A stretch of 64,000 bases of DNA from Coprinus comatus (taxonomy: Eukaryota; Basidiomycota; Agaricomycetes; Agaricales; Agaricaceae), in assembly GCA_034638255.1 (NCBI GenBank), contig JAWPGT010000010.1, positions 310,001 through 374,000 on the forward strand, given 5' to 3'. The notes beneath the pieces were generated by a model. The model ran no database searches. It had not been told where the DNA came from and worked only from the letters and a program-made list of their open reading frames with translations. The position numbers and the translations under genes were made by a program. Below, in pieces: positions 21,160 through 33,966 of the stretch. Every line of letters starts with the position of its first letter. Position 1 is the first letter of the stretch.

Positions 21160-23895
21160 CTATATCCTCATAGCATGGTTGTTGTTCACAATCTCGTTTT
21201 TTGGCACTCCAAGGAACTGCGGCTTTGCAACCAACGACTCTATCAACACATTTATATCAGCCCACCACACATCTTTGCCTCTTCGGTTTGCCATGTCTGC
21301 GTGTTTGTGTACTTCTTGAACAGGCACCCATTTGATTGAACTTGCTTGTGTGGTGATAACCGCTGCACTCTCTGGTGTCGCATGGAAGTGACTCCTTCCA
21401 TTTGTACCATGCTTCAAGAATAATTGGTGATGCTCCTCCAAAAACACCATACACTTGAGTGACAGGCGAACAGCCCTAGCACGGTCCATTGGCGACGGAA
21501 CACCTCCTTGCAGAGTATGTCCAAGGCTGGCCGACCGAGCGTCAAACAGATGTCCACCTTCCTCTTGGAACATCTTAGTAAGGACCGATGTGCTGTATAC
21601 ATTGGAAGATGCTTCACTCCTAATATATCGTCAGCACAATGAATGTGTTCTGTGTATCCAAAATCCTCACCTAATCACAATTCGTCCTTCACGTCTACCC
21701 TTCACATCAAACGCATATCGGGTCTTCAAGAATCTTACGTCTCGTCGCAACATGTCGAGGTTCATGCCATCCTCAGGGGTATATACCAATACCGCGCCCG
21801 TCTAAATATTTGGCGAGTTAGAACCAATTTCGACAAAAACCTTGCAACTCACAGCCAATGCACCCATGGTAGCAATATAACCGCACTTTCCACCCTGTGT
21901 TTCTACAACGAATACACGATCTCGACTGGCGATAGCACTCTGTTTGATTGCGTCACATGCAGTGACTAGCGCATTCAAACAAGTGTCACTTCCAAGACTG
22001 TATTCAGTCATTGGGACATTGTTAGAAATTGTTGCTGGAAGGTGGGCCATGGGTATATGGAATGCTGGGTAATGCTTTCTTCCTTCTTCCAACTGTAGCA
22101 ACGCATTAAAACCTTCGAATCCACCAACTATGACCATGGCGTTGAGTCCATATTGCTGGAATTTAGCCGCTATCCCTCCAATGTCGATGGATGGCAGGGA
22201 TCGATTAGTACCAAGTTCGGAGCCTCCTCGAGCACTCCATGCATCAACACCTAGCCAAGATAATTCATCTACGTTATCCTCCAAAAGTCCACGGAAACCA
22301 TTGTGTATAGTAAATGCTTCAAAGTATTCGACGAACTCAGGTCCACGTTGAGCAAGAGCTTTATCAAAGTCTTTGGCCTTGACTGCAGCAGCAACTTCTC
22401 TTGTCTACATTGGTGTTAACTAAAGTTGGCAAAAGTAAAGAAATAAGGCATATTATACCTTCTGGACAGCTTCCATGAGGGGAACACGGGTAATCTTATT
22501 TTCTTGAATACCAATCATGTATGTCGGGGTTCCAGGGGTTGCTTCCAGAATTGCTTGAACAGCTTCAACACCTTGAAGAGTTGGCTAAATGAGGTCCTTT
22601 AAGCAACACAATCATATATATATATTTCAGTTTTTTTTTCGCCCTTACCAGAATACGATCTATCGCAACTGGAGCTCCGCCGCGCTGAGTATGACCAAGA
22701 GTCGTAACTCGAGTATCCAAACCTAAACGCTCTGTCAATACTTCCTTCACATATTCTGCCCGAATGGGGTTCAATTCCGAATCATGGGCACCCTCAGCCA
22801 CAATGACAATGGTCTTGCGCTTCCCAACAACACGATGCTATTGTACTGCGAGCCAACCACAATCACGACCCATCACTTCGACAACGAAAGCACGAGAGTG
22901 ACTGTATGCGGTTGAATTAATATTATCAATTGCCTCACAAATGCGGGCAAGAGCCGTTGGAGCACCAATAGTAAGATCAGTCATTGACATGTCATTGTCA
23001 ATGGATCCAACCAAGCCACAAATGCGAAGATGTGAATGTTTCTCTAGTTGTTCAGCGGTGATACTGCCTAGAAGAGTCCAAAAAATGGTTCAATTTAAAC
23101 GCAAAAATGAAATGTATGAAGATTGTGTGCTCACCATTACTGTGCAATTCTCCAGTGAGCATAGGCCATTCTGACCTGAAGACATCAGCTCCTGTCAAAG
23201 AGCCATCACCTCCGCAAACGACAAGAGCATCAATTCCCTCTTTGATTAAATTGTGTGCAGCAGCCAGACGACCTTCATGACTCCTGAAAGCTACTGAGCG
23301 TGCTGTACCGATTAAAGTACCGCCCTAAATCAAAATCATTGTCAACCATCTTTAAAATCTAATATCGCTTATTATGATATTCACTTACCTGAGAATACCA
23401 TCCTCTAACATCATCCCAACCCACACGAACAATATATCTACCTTTCAAAGTTCTTCCACCAACATATTCACTAGTTCCATCTTTCAACAAATCACCATCA
23501 CCAAATCGTAAATTATGGATAAGATTTGGATCAGGAGCACGAGCTATTCCAGTTGATGAAGATTGATTTCTGATTTCGTTTTCAATTTCTTGAACTTCAG
23601 CGATAACTTCAGAATTGATTTGAAATCCTTGATTTTCGGATTCTACTGTATTACCCCGCACTAATCCCTCGTATCCTTCGCGTACAACCCACATTTCACA
23701 TCCTCTGTATTAAAAAAAAAAAAAGAATGCATATATGTATTGATGATTAGATGTTTTGATTCTTTGGCGATAGATAACAATAATAATAGGAGAGAGGAAG
23801 GATGCTCACTGGAGGATACCCGCTTTAACTACTGAACGCACAACAGCGTTCATACCTGCACTATCACCTCCCGAAGTAAGGATAGCGATCTTCAT
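21160..23895 (-). CDS. pfk1: ATP-dependent 6-phosphofructokinase with internal deletion and in-frame stop
   Basis: This is the fungal two-halved PFK that makes fructose-1,6-bisphosphate in glycolysis. It starts [21 protein letters not shown] (the ATP-binding GGDSxGMN loop), then [44 protein letters not shown] and [10 protein letters not shown]. The second half has [47 protein letters not shown] and [19 protein letters not shown]. About seven introns interrupt it. At about 22830, [12 protein letters not shown] is followed directly by TAG and then [17 protein letters not shown]. The family normally has roughly 30 residues there, including the FIPE-type substrate-binding glutamate. A 33-nt splice could bypass the stop but would not restore the segment. 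It is either a pseudogene with a functional copy elsewhere, or an assembly error. All other exons look intact. Confidence 0.8.
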
Positions 23896-24785
23896 CGTTG
23901 TTATAATCACCTAGAGTTGTTGAAGAGAGGAAGAAAGTAAAGAAGAGAGCTACTATTGATTTTGGACAGGACTCTAAATATGTCGTTTGTAGGTCGAACG
24001 TTTGTTGTGGTTAAAAGGAAAGAGTTGATGAAAGCGGAAAGTGAAATGTCAATGGCAGTAGACTCTAGCCCGGGCACTGAGGGTCTATGACCCTGGGTTA
24101 CCCAAAATGCTAATGATCTCATCTCAATCTCCAAGCTCCAGGTGTAGTAGCCTGTAACTCCTTTTAACTCGGTGTTGTTTATCTCCACGACACTAATATA
24201 TACTCTACTGGGTACTAATCATCGTTCCAGGTAACCCTATCACGGGGGCATAATATATTGTTCTCCCGAGGTAAACATGCAACAGTAGCTTGTGTAGTAG
24301 TATAGGAGTCGAACAGAGATACATATTTGTTCTATCACTGCTTTCTTGTCTTGATGTACTGGTGTAAATACCACATCTTGGCTCTTGGCTTACCGACGGT
24401 AGAAAATTTTACTTAACCTGTTCTTATATAGTCGGGCGCATAAATTCACTACTAGTATCTTCGTATCTCTTCTGGTGTATACTACACAGTACGTAGGGTA
24501 GGTCTCGGCCGGAAGTGTACTAGGATTTTTTGCGCTTCGTCGCCAATGTGCCCCAATAGGTTTAGTACCTTCTAGACATAAAACACTTAGAGAGTCGGGG
24601 AGAAAAACCAGAAGTTGCAGATCGAGCAAAACCACAACTTTCTAAACATCATAATGTATACTAAAGAAACCTAGACAAGACAACCTCGCAAAGGCAAAAA
24701 CTAAAATATCATTCCCAATAGCGAGGAATCTCCGCTAGAAGAAAGTCCATTACCACACAATCCTAAATAGAAAAAATCCCTCCCC
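23896..24785. other. Upstream region of PFK and 3' flank of the CS-domain gene
   Basis: This 0.9-kb stretch should contain the PFK promoter. CT-rich sequence lies just upstream of the PFK start on the coding strand, as is common for highly expressed fungal glycolytic genes. No gene is supported. Confidence 0.45.
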
Positions 24786-26735
24786 TTAAGAACCTTGATT
24801 CCTCCTAGACCAAGTCGAAAAACTCAATGCTCCAACAATTCCAACAACCAACAACGCCGTCCCAGCACCCACCAACCCAGGAATATGATAATACCAAGCA
24901 TTATCCAAATCATCCAGATTCCCCACTCTCTTCTCCGTATTCATCAAATCCAACTCTTCTTTAACCTTTCCTCTTCTCCTCACAAGTAGTGGTTCAGCAT
25001 CTGTATGTACCGATTCACCACCAGAAGCAACACTTTCAGGAGTATGTGAAATTCCCAAATCTAATGAAGGCATTTCAAGTTCACACACCACCAGTTTGTG
25101 GTACAATAGGAATATCGAGATCCGGTTGTAGTTTTCTTGCTGCTTCAAAATAATTGTTCGCTGCTTCTCTATCACGTTTCCAAGCCTCTGTACTACTTTC
25201 CATTTGGGATTGAGCTGGCATCCTTATAGATGACAGACTTGAATAGGATGATGATAGAAGTGTACTTGCTGCTCCTTCTAAATGTAATAAACCCGCCTCC
25301 ACAAATAGTTGTGCAAGTCCTCTTGAACCTCCGACGCATTGAAGGTAATAGTAGTCGTTCCTCTTTGTGCAGGTTCTTCTGGTAGGTTTAAATCATATGA
25401 CCCTGACAGCGGCAAATAATGAGAGACGAGTCGCATCGTTGCAGATGGTATATGCGCTTGATGCCATGCCCGCCTTATTTCCGTCAAACAACATTAACAA
25501 AAAAACCCGCAATAGTGATGGACGAGAGAAGCAAACTCACAAAAAATATTCAAAAGCTTCATCCCTATCTCTCCGTATATCAAACAACTCCAACCCAATC
25601 AAAGCCAAACTCGTAGGATCCATATTATACTGATGTTCAAGCTCATGACTATGATTAAACACCGTTGAATTCTCCAAATGAGGTGCCAAAGATTCCGGTG
25701 CAGGTCCAACAATCAACGAAGGCCAAATGATTGACTGATCCTTTTCCAAATGTAAGGTCAAAAGTCTCCCAGAATTTGGTCCATGTAATGATTCCAAAGA
25801 TGAATAACTTGAAGCCATACTTCCCAATGCACCCAATCCTAATCCATTATTACCATGTCCGTGTTGATGTAGATGAGTAGTTCCACCAGGTGACACCGAT
25901 CTTGAAACTGCTGCGGAGCTATTGGCATTCGTACCTGTACCTGTCCCTCTATTATTTCTTCTACTCAAATGTCGCATAAGTCTATCATCCGCAGATGATA
26001 AACTAGGTGAAGAAAGCGGTGGTGAAATCGTTGCAACTTCTTCTCCATCTGTTTCCGAAACCTGTCCACTCTCCAATGAAGCTGCGAAGCTACTCGAAAT
26101 ATCTGGGTCCGAGATATATGCATATGACGATTGAGAATGGGTAGAAGCTGTTGAAGTAGTTGAAGTGGTACGTTCTCTAGCTGAAAGTCTAGATCTAGGC
26201 TCAAGTTGCCATACAGATGTTGTTGTGTTAACAGTGCTGTATAAGCGCCCCTATAACAGCGCACAAAATCGGTTCCTACGTTGAGATCTCTTCCACATTT
26301 AAATGGGAAATAAAGAACTAAAGACACACCTTAACTGTTGGTGCATGTCCCCTAACACCTACTACCAAGTAATTCCGGTCAATAGCTACCTGTGATATAT
26401 AAAAAAGAGGCACACGAATTGTTTAGCCTTAAATCACGGGTAAATCTGAGAACTCACCGACAAGTCTTCTTCTTGCGTATTATATGGTACCATAATCAAC
26501 ACCGTCGCCTACATTGTAGTAGTTATAAGGCCACCGGAATAAAAACGTCATGGCAAACATCAAGTCCAAATACCTGATCATGCGACTTTGTGTGAGGAAA
26601 TAATGATATATCAAGTCAGTACTACCGCCTTCCGTATCCTAACGAATAATCCCCCCTAACAAAGGAGAGGGATGGTTGAAAACACACCTGGTGCCATGAG
26701 TAAGAGTAATAAGGTCTTTCGTTGTATCTGTCCAT
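24786..26735 (-). CDS. CS-domain (p23/NudC-like) membrane protein
   Basis: The gene has multiple exons and starts MDRYNERPYYSYSWHQ at 26735. Joining exons near 26735-26688, 26588-26577, 26512-26462 and 26388-26330 gives an N-terminal CS domain: YSWHQSHDQATVLIMVPYNT, then LSVAIDRNYLVVGVRGHAPTVK and RLYSTVNTTTSVWQLEPR. This resembles the p23/NudC beta-sandwich that contacts Hsp90 clients. A Ser/Thr-rich linker (25960-26200) follows, then helical segments resembling TPR/SEL1 repeats (LIGLELFDIRRDRDEAFEYFL, EAGLLHLEGAA, AANNYFEAARKLQPDLDIP). One C-terminal transmembrane helix (HIPGLVGAGTALLVVGIVGAL) precedes a short basic tail. A co-chaperone role tethered to a membrane is inferred. The internal splice pattern around 25330-25540 is uncertain. 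Confidence 0.65.
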
Positions 26736-26885
26736 GGAGGTTAAAGCACAACAGCAGTGTTAGGTGTTTAAAGTCAAGTTGTTGACACGTGCTCAAGCGC
26801 TCAATTTCAAGTCAAGTGCTAAGTAAAGTATAAATGAATGACATGACGAGTGACTCCGAGTATGTAGATATATACAAAAAAAAAA

Positions 26886-29800
26886 CTAGCTACTCGACTG
26901 TGATTGTGATGCTTTCAGTGTGGTTGCAATCTTCCTCATCCTATCTTTTTCAGCCTCCATATGTTCTAACAACATTCCATCCAATCTTCTCAACGCCTCC
27001 GGTTTCCTGTTATTTTGTAATATCGTCTGTGCCTGACTAGCAGTTGCAGGTCTACGCTTGCTAAGTTCCTGGTTCATCTGACTTGCACTAATCGAACCCG
27101 TGGTAGCACTATTATTAAAACTACCCTCCCTCCCAGATAAGTCTTGTCCCTGTGCCAAGAGTTGGGTAGTAAATCCAGATCCATGATCCAAATCACTCTT
27201 TCTGTCTGAGAAGAAAATTGATTTCGAAGGTATATATCCAAGTGCAGTCTTAGAGTCTATCCTTCCAAATCCAAAAGGTGAGGTTTTTGAACGTTCACGT
27301 CCCTTCCCAATATACGGTGCTGAAAAGTTCCCCAATCGCATGATCGAGGGTTTAATAGAATTTGTAGAAACATTCGAACTAGTTCTGGCCCTTGTATCCA
27401 TGTGAAATGATGAAGGCGGAGAGTGAGATATCATACGTGGTAGTGGGGGTACTGGTGGTGATGATGATTCTATTAAATCATCACGTTCATCGTCGCTATC
27501 ATCTGATGAATCCAGGTCATCCATAGCATTAGGTTGTGTTTGTAGGTTATCAAAGAACGAAGTAGGTGAAGATGGCGCAGGTGAATGAATTGGAACATGT
27601 GCGTTTGTCATGGGTATCTCAAGGGAAAGTGGTATGGTATTAAGATTTCGAAGCCGGGAATAAGTGGAAGTATAAGGTGACTCTGGTGCACTGATATGAA
27701 TTACAGGCTCCGTTGGCATTGTAGTACTTCTCGAACGAAGAGCGGAAGGGGGGTAATACAAAGATGATGATCGAGGTGGCGGTCGTAGCGCAATTCGCGC
27801 AGCTGAAGTAGACGGTCTCGGAGGCGGTGACGCTATGGAAGACCTCGTTCTTGAGTCCTCTTCCGTAGCTACACGTTCAGTACTTTTCCGTCGCACAGAT
27901 GAAGCAGCGGAGCGTTCCCCACTATGGTTTAATGCATCCTGGAATGCAGATGTTGTCGGGGACACCTGAGAGAAGTCGGATATTGATGAACGTCCATTCA
28001 TCATTGAAAGTACCACGGAACCTCTTTGCTCCAATTCTGATTCATCTCCGTTGTTGAGATTTGAATGTGAAGAAAAAAGGCTTGTCATAGAGGGTCGACT
28101 TGTATCATACGCCAATGATCGAGATGAGCGTCGTGTAGCAGAAATGTTAAGAGGCATGGGAGTCATTGACATCTCTTGTCTTATCTTATCCCAAGCCTCC
28201 GACAACTGAGGCGTAGAGATCGATCTTCGCAGTCCTGGAACGAAGGATGACGCAGCAATTTCACCATCCACCCAATTCGTTTGCAAGTCCGTTTGGGATA
28301 ACGAGTAAGCCATTGTGGTAGTAACCTTCCGTGGCGCTGGTGTTAATGGCGTAAAGTCAATGGGCGTGACCATCCGCGTAGGCAGGTAGCTAGAGCGTCG
28401 AGAACCATCCTGGGTTTCGGGTGTTTCAAGCAGATTACCGTTGCTCTTGGAAGTTGAAGCTTCACTGTGTGATGACTTCGGCCTTGCCCTAGTTTCCTTT
28501 GATTTATGATGTTTGGGCTCAGAATTTGTTCCGGCGCTCGCAATACGTTGTTGCATCCGTCGTGGTCGTGCCTTTGGTGTAGGAGCATGCGATGATTCGC
28601 TCTGATTATCAGATGAAATCACCAACGGTGTAGAAACTCCTACAGGAAGCGAGAATGTCGAATCGGGGGTATTATCCAAAGAATGGTGGACTGCTTGATG
28701 CAATAAAACTTTCCTCCAGTGATCGCTCTCAAATGTCGAAGATATATTTGGATCATTGGATGGGGGTAACCGATCCGCAAGAACCGCCGCGCCAACGGAT
28801 TCCTGTACGCCCAAACCATGGAGGGCCGAGGCCTGGACGGCGAAGGGATAACCTGCAGATGGAAGTGGAACATCCACAGCGTCCGTAGGATCAATAACCG
28901 CATCTGCTTCCTTCTGTTTCCCCTTATCCAAAACATGCTGGTATTCACGTTTGGCATTGCGTATCCTGATATCCTGTTCGGCCTGTTTCGCAGCCACGGC
29001 AATATCATTCATCCTCTCCCGGACAACAACTACCCGACCACGATCGAGATTCCCATTGATAGGAAAGCCCGAAGCATGCGGCGTTTTCGGAGTACCGGTA
29101 TGTGTGTCCAATGCATACGCCGCCGTGATAGAGTCTGACGTAGTACGGAGAATAGGTCCTGCAGGTGACGGCGGCGTACTTGATTTTGTTTTGGATTTTC
29201 CAACGCGGAAAAGGTCCAGGAAGTTGGGCGTGCTAGTTTTCTTGCGTGCAGTCATTGTAGTAGCAAAATCCTCTGGTGAAGGCTTCATATGGGCCGGGGG
29301 CAGGAAGTAATTGTTGTTCACGAGAAGTCGAAGGCGAGAAGCTACATCATCTCCGTCGTATCCATGCATCTCGTCTGGCTCTACTGTTAACGAGGAGATA
29401 TTTAGTTGAGGGATGTCTTCTGATATGGTTTGCGGTGAGGTAGGAGAATCTCTGACAGAAAGCGTGGAGGTGGAAGGGGGATAGAATGAAGAAGTTCCTG
29501 ATTTGTTGGTGGAAAATGAATCGCGTGCGTTGGGAGTAAGTTCTGGATCACGGGAAAAGGCTGAAGGAAGTGGTTTGTAGGAAGTTTCTATGGAAGCCAA
29601 TTGCAAGGCTTGTTTAGCGGCCTTGGACTAAGGTAGATAGTAATGTAAGTTTGCGCGCTGGGAAAAATTATCATCCAAAATGAAAGACGCACTATTTTGG
29701 ATGGCAGCGGAGATAGTTGTGGTATAACGAGAGTGGCTTCTCCAACATCTTGGGAACTCTGGTTTGTGGTGTTCGACGCCGTATCTGTACCAAGAAACCT

Positions 29801-30082
29801 AGGAAAAGGTGTTGGTAGGAAGTCGGAGTTGGTGGGTAATTGGGTATCCAGAGGAGAGGTGGGTGATACAGGACTAGTCGTGTATTCGTCCGTAGTACGC
29901 GTCGAAACTGTTCTGGAACGTGTCCTGGTGGTTCTTGGCCTGCGACTCAGACTGACCGCACTTCGTATACTCGACTGGCTGGCTACCGAGCGTACTGAGG
30001 GTGCTCTGGTGCTTGCTACGGGTTGATTGTGGTCGTCGTGCATGGTGGGGAGTGCATAAGGTCGGAATAGAACATTTGGCAA
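26886..30082 (-). CDS. Large Ser/Pro-rich protein of unknown function
   Basis: Two exons (30082-29693 and 29627-26886) give 1043 aa; an in-frame ATG at 30043 (MHDDHNQP) would give 1030 aa and is equally plausible. The protein is almost entirely Ser/Thr/Pro/Arg-rich and predicted disordered, with many SP/TP sites typical of phosphorylated cytoskeletal or signalling proteins. The N-terminal Arg/Ser region (RRPRTTRTRSRT) is basic. A conserved-looking C-terminal stretch has helix-forming sequence (ILQNNRKPEALRRLDGMLLEHMEAEKDRMRKI in two parts) that could be a short coiled coil. No domain was recognised. Its 5' end faces ERG28 across a very short shared upstream region. Confidence 0.7.
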
Positions 30083-30177
30083 TCAAGCGCCCTAGTCCAT
30101 TTTCGACATTTACGTAAGGAAGGTGGGAAGTTGGAACACACCGTCCCCTGTCCACCGCTCACCACCCGACCCTCATC

Positions 30178-30826
30178 ATGCTGGAAGGTATCATTGCTGG
30201 TAAGTAGTTGAGGTGAAAGCACAAGAAAACACCTCAGTTGACACCACGCCCAATCAAGTTCTCCCATCTTCTTGGCTCGGCAGATGGCAACTGTTCGTAG
30301 CCGCAACAGCCGTGTTCAACACCCTTCAAAACTACCTCACCCTCAAATTCACGCGTAGAATCTACAACAAAACAAATGGTCAGTTGAGAAACCACCCGCA
30401 AAGCCTTCTTTACCCACTCCATTTCATATCCAGTCACTGCTCTCCAAGCACGTTCATTTGCCGCATGGACCCTGACCTCGGCTGTTGTACGCTTCTATGC
30501 TGCATACCATATTCACGAGAAGCCGTATGTCAAATTCTAGCTCAGTCACATACCTGTAAATAAACTGAGAATTTTCAGAATTTACGATATGGCGTTATTC
30601 ACATACCTGATCGCCTTCGGTCACTTCTCGACTGAGGTGTTCATATACAGGACATCCAACTTCTTTGGCCCCGTACTAAGTTCTGTGGCTGTTGCAAGTG
30701 AGTCTTCGTTCTTTTATATTCTAGGTTTGACATAGCGCTGATAATGTGAATGTGATGGCGTCCAATCAACTAGCTTCTACTTTGATCTGGATGATTTGTC
30801 AATACGACTTCTACGTGAGATCTTAA
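30178..30826 (+). CDS. ERG28: Ergosterol biosynthesis scaffold protein Erg28
   Basis: Five exons (30178-30199, 30238-30378, 30434-30524, 30579-30697, 30774-30826) sum to 426 nt, 141 aa, close to the family's usual length. Signatures are RWQLFVAATAVFNTLQNYLTLKFTRRIY split across two helices, LQARSFAAWTLTSAVVRFYAAYHI, and YDMALFTYLIAFGHFSTEVF. Four hydrophobic helices are evident. Erg28 is an ER membrane protein that tethers the sterol C4-demethylation enzymes (Erg25, Erg26, Erg27). The start is supported by exact frame across a 38-nt first intron. It is divergently transcribed from the Ser-rich gene, with only about 95-134 bp between the start codons. Confidence 0.92.
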
Positions 30827-33800
30827 ATGTTGACTATAACGCTAATAGATATCTTGATGTGATTTTTCCCCATGGCACCCGTATGTACGTTTACCTCGGT
30901 CAAGTTGACATATGTTGTTTAACTGGTAGTCATACCGCAATATGCCTACGTGACTGTTGATCATTGGAAGATATTTATTGACTCGGCCGCTGTATAAGAT
31001 TAGCAGCAACAATATTAATGTAGCCAAGAATATCCAACCCATAAATACCGTCGACGAAAGGAGAAGATCGCACAACCTAAAGACTGCCAAAATAGCGACC
31101 TTGTGCAACATTTCTGAGCTATTTCTATCATCTCGACATTTGCTGTTCAAAATACCCGAGGATTAGCTAGCGAATTTCAAAAACCCAATTACTCCACTAG
31201 TAGTGAGCGCGCGTAAGTATATGACGCACTTAGTGAGTGCTTCGTGTAGGACCTCCTATCTCGCCTCGGTAACAGTCTAGGGTGTGTCAGACTCTATTGA
31301 ACGGATAGCCACCCGACTCGGAGGACGGTTGTTGACTCGTCCTCACAGGATTTCTGTGAAACACTTCATCTATCAGTATAGTGAAAAATAGAATATACAA
31401 ACGTGTGTTGAACGTAGGCCGATGATCCATGTCTTTTCTTATACCTTGACAAATAGGATATTTGCATTCACATCGTAGTTTGTTTGCGTGACATACCCCA
31501 TCTTTTGCCCCCCGGCCAACACCTGGTAACTGAAGAAGAGAAGATACAACCGTGTGCTACAAATCCACTGATTTCCACATTTATTTAAAATCGAAGAACT
31601 TCGTATTATCGGATATTTGCTACATCGTCCGGCGGATTCCTAACTTCGACTTACACACCACTTTTTCAATCAGTTGGATGATATTAAAAAAAATGTGGCA
31701 GATGACCAGCAAAATCCTTCTACTTCCAACTTCCACTTCCCAATTACTCAGACAACCGTAAGAGAAGAACAATGTATCAAGTGTTTAAGCTCCAAGAACG
31801 TATTGCGCGCTACACCGTGGGTATCTAACTCATGAACACAAATTACCGATTAAAAATAACTCAAGGAAGAGTTCAATTTTGGCTTAACTTGTGCTAACTT
31901 TAGCCTCTTCCTCCTGGACCTCCTCCCGTAATACGCTTTTCCCTGTTCCCTGTTTCACGTTCTAACACCTTTACATACTTAGCACATCTGCTTTATTTTT
32001 ATTTTCATCTACATCGCCCGCACGTTGATCCTCAGATGTCCATAAGTTAATCAACGAAGTCCTTCTATCACCCATGTATCTTAAGACGGTGATTTGTGTC
32101 CTTTGTCCATAGTATGACCGCCGCCGTCGGGCTGCTTACTTACACTTGAGTCCCTTTCTTTTTACCCTTCCTTTTTATTTCTTTTACTTTTATTTAAACG
32201 ATTTATATCATAATCACAGGGTATGACAAACCTCAAAAAGCGTAAAGCCACCAATTTCACGTTGAATAAGGAGTTACTGCGGAACAGATAATCGTGTACT
32301 TATGTAAAATATAAAGAATGAAGTATTAATGAAGACTATTCACTTATCCTACCGCTTCGATTTAAACTTCATAACAGTCCGATATGCGTCATCAATGAAA
32401 CACCTAGCTTTTTTAAGACGCCTTCGGGGCCTGAGGTGAATACGAATACTAAATAGAAAGCAATAGTCTAATGTTAGACATCTTGGGAGATATAAAAGTA
32501 ACATCTTTTGAACTTTAACAACTGGCATAGAGCATGAGTATATATAAATATATACACGCATTTTCAGGAACTTTTTCGCCAAACACCGTGCGGTTGAAAT
32601 ATAAATAGGAAACCTTCCTTAGTCACTTTAATGCATAATGTGGAGCAATTTCTAAAATTACTCTTCCCTCCCTTCCTTCCGTCCAAGCATAAACTCAAGA
32701 AGAAAGTGACCTGATTTGAGATGTGTATTGTTATACGTAGGTATGATCCTTCCGTTTAAGCAACCAACCAATACCATTGAATCCAATGTACCCCGTGCTC
32801 TTCTCCAGAGAGCATATTCCAATTGAGCAATTGGGTATTTGTAACATTTCGAACCAATGTAATTATATTGCTCATTTTGGGTTCTCACATGTGTATATGG
32901 CAAATGAATAAGAGGCACGTCAAACCACCCCACAGCCCCTTGTGATTTTGAAATTTATTACAAGAAAGGTAACATATGGTTCACCGCATTGTCTTGCCTC
33001 GTTTAAACGTTCATGCTTACTGTACGGACGGAGAGACCGGATTTATTGGAGAGCGACGAGTGAAGGTTAATTGATCTAGATTCCAGTCTCACCTACTCCC
33101 TTACTTTGTAAGGCCATGTTATAACAAGTAACTCTAAAAATACATCACCTGGCAGTTTCCGGGATAACTCATACATCATACATGATGCATCAAGCTGTCT
33201 CGATTGTGATCTGACCGAGCACTAAGGAGTCGTTGAGCATCTATAATACCTTCATTTCTCGCCGTAATAAGAATAGGAGTCTACTTACTGGTAAATGTCT
33301 CAATCACTTCAAGCTTCATTAGGTGTTATCTGCCTTATCACTTATCAACATTACTCTTCAAGTTGTTCGATACACATAATTGGGAATGAAAAGAACCTTG
33401 AGGAAGGAACTGTGGCGGAATGATGTATTAGTACTACTATAAGACGATCATCATGATTACTTCTCGATTTTTCCGGTTGTCGTGTGTTAACCTGGGTGGC
33501 CCTTTTAGACACATTGGTCAGGTGAACGTTGGTGAACAAGGGAAAATACTTGGGAAATGCGATCACGAGGGAACGTTCTTCTTAGTCCTTCTGACGTTAC
33601 GATGCACACACTAGCTAGAAATACTTACATGCACACGTCAATTATCCTCATGTAATATGCCGGTGTCAACGTGTCCTATACTTACTTATTACATTTTGTT
33701 TACATACCTTTTTTTGCTTGAAATAACGCTAATCGAAAATATGCGAGACACGTTTTTTTGATATCAGGTTATTGGGGAAGAAGCATTCTTGCGTGTGTGA

Positions 33801-33966
33801 GCCGAGGTAACTACTTGTTTAACAGGTATTCTTGTTAGCCTGTGCCTGTATTTTTGAGTCTTCGGATCAAAATAAAGAGCTTTTTATACGGGGAAGGAGT
33901 TAGTTAGGCAATTACCCAACCTTGTACAGCTGAAAGGGTGAAGTGAATCGTGAGGCAAAGTAAGGC
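30827..33966. other. Gene-poor AT-rich stretch, 3.1 kb
   Basis: No ORF here has a recognisable domain or plausible spliced extension. The longest open frames (30842-31150, 32349-32582 and 32658-32933, all minus) have hydrophobic or mixed compositions typical of chance. Short hairpins occur, for example GAGGACG/CGTCCTC at 31321-31344. The stretch ends at the left terminal repeat of the DNA transposon and may include decayed repeats too old to recognise. Confidence 0.45.

Noticed and set aside
22829..22861. 33-nt intron bypassing the PFK stop
   Set aside because: GTACAATAG...AAG would be shorter than any other intron here and would also remove the conserved GKRK; it would not restore the missing segment.
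30842..31150. Hydrophobic minus-strand ORF as a small membrane protein
   Set aside because: No signature, no neighbours or splice support, and it lies in a gene-poor AT-rich stretch where leucine-rich chance ORFs are expected.
31321..31344. GAGGACG/CGTCCTC hairpin as a terminator or RNA gene
   Set aside because: Only 7-bp arms with a 10-base loop and no associated transcript features; such hairpins are common by chance.
33340..33600. Possible decayed transposon sequence left of the TA-flanked element
   Set aside because: No repeated ends or coding similarity could be found by reading.
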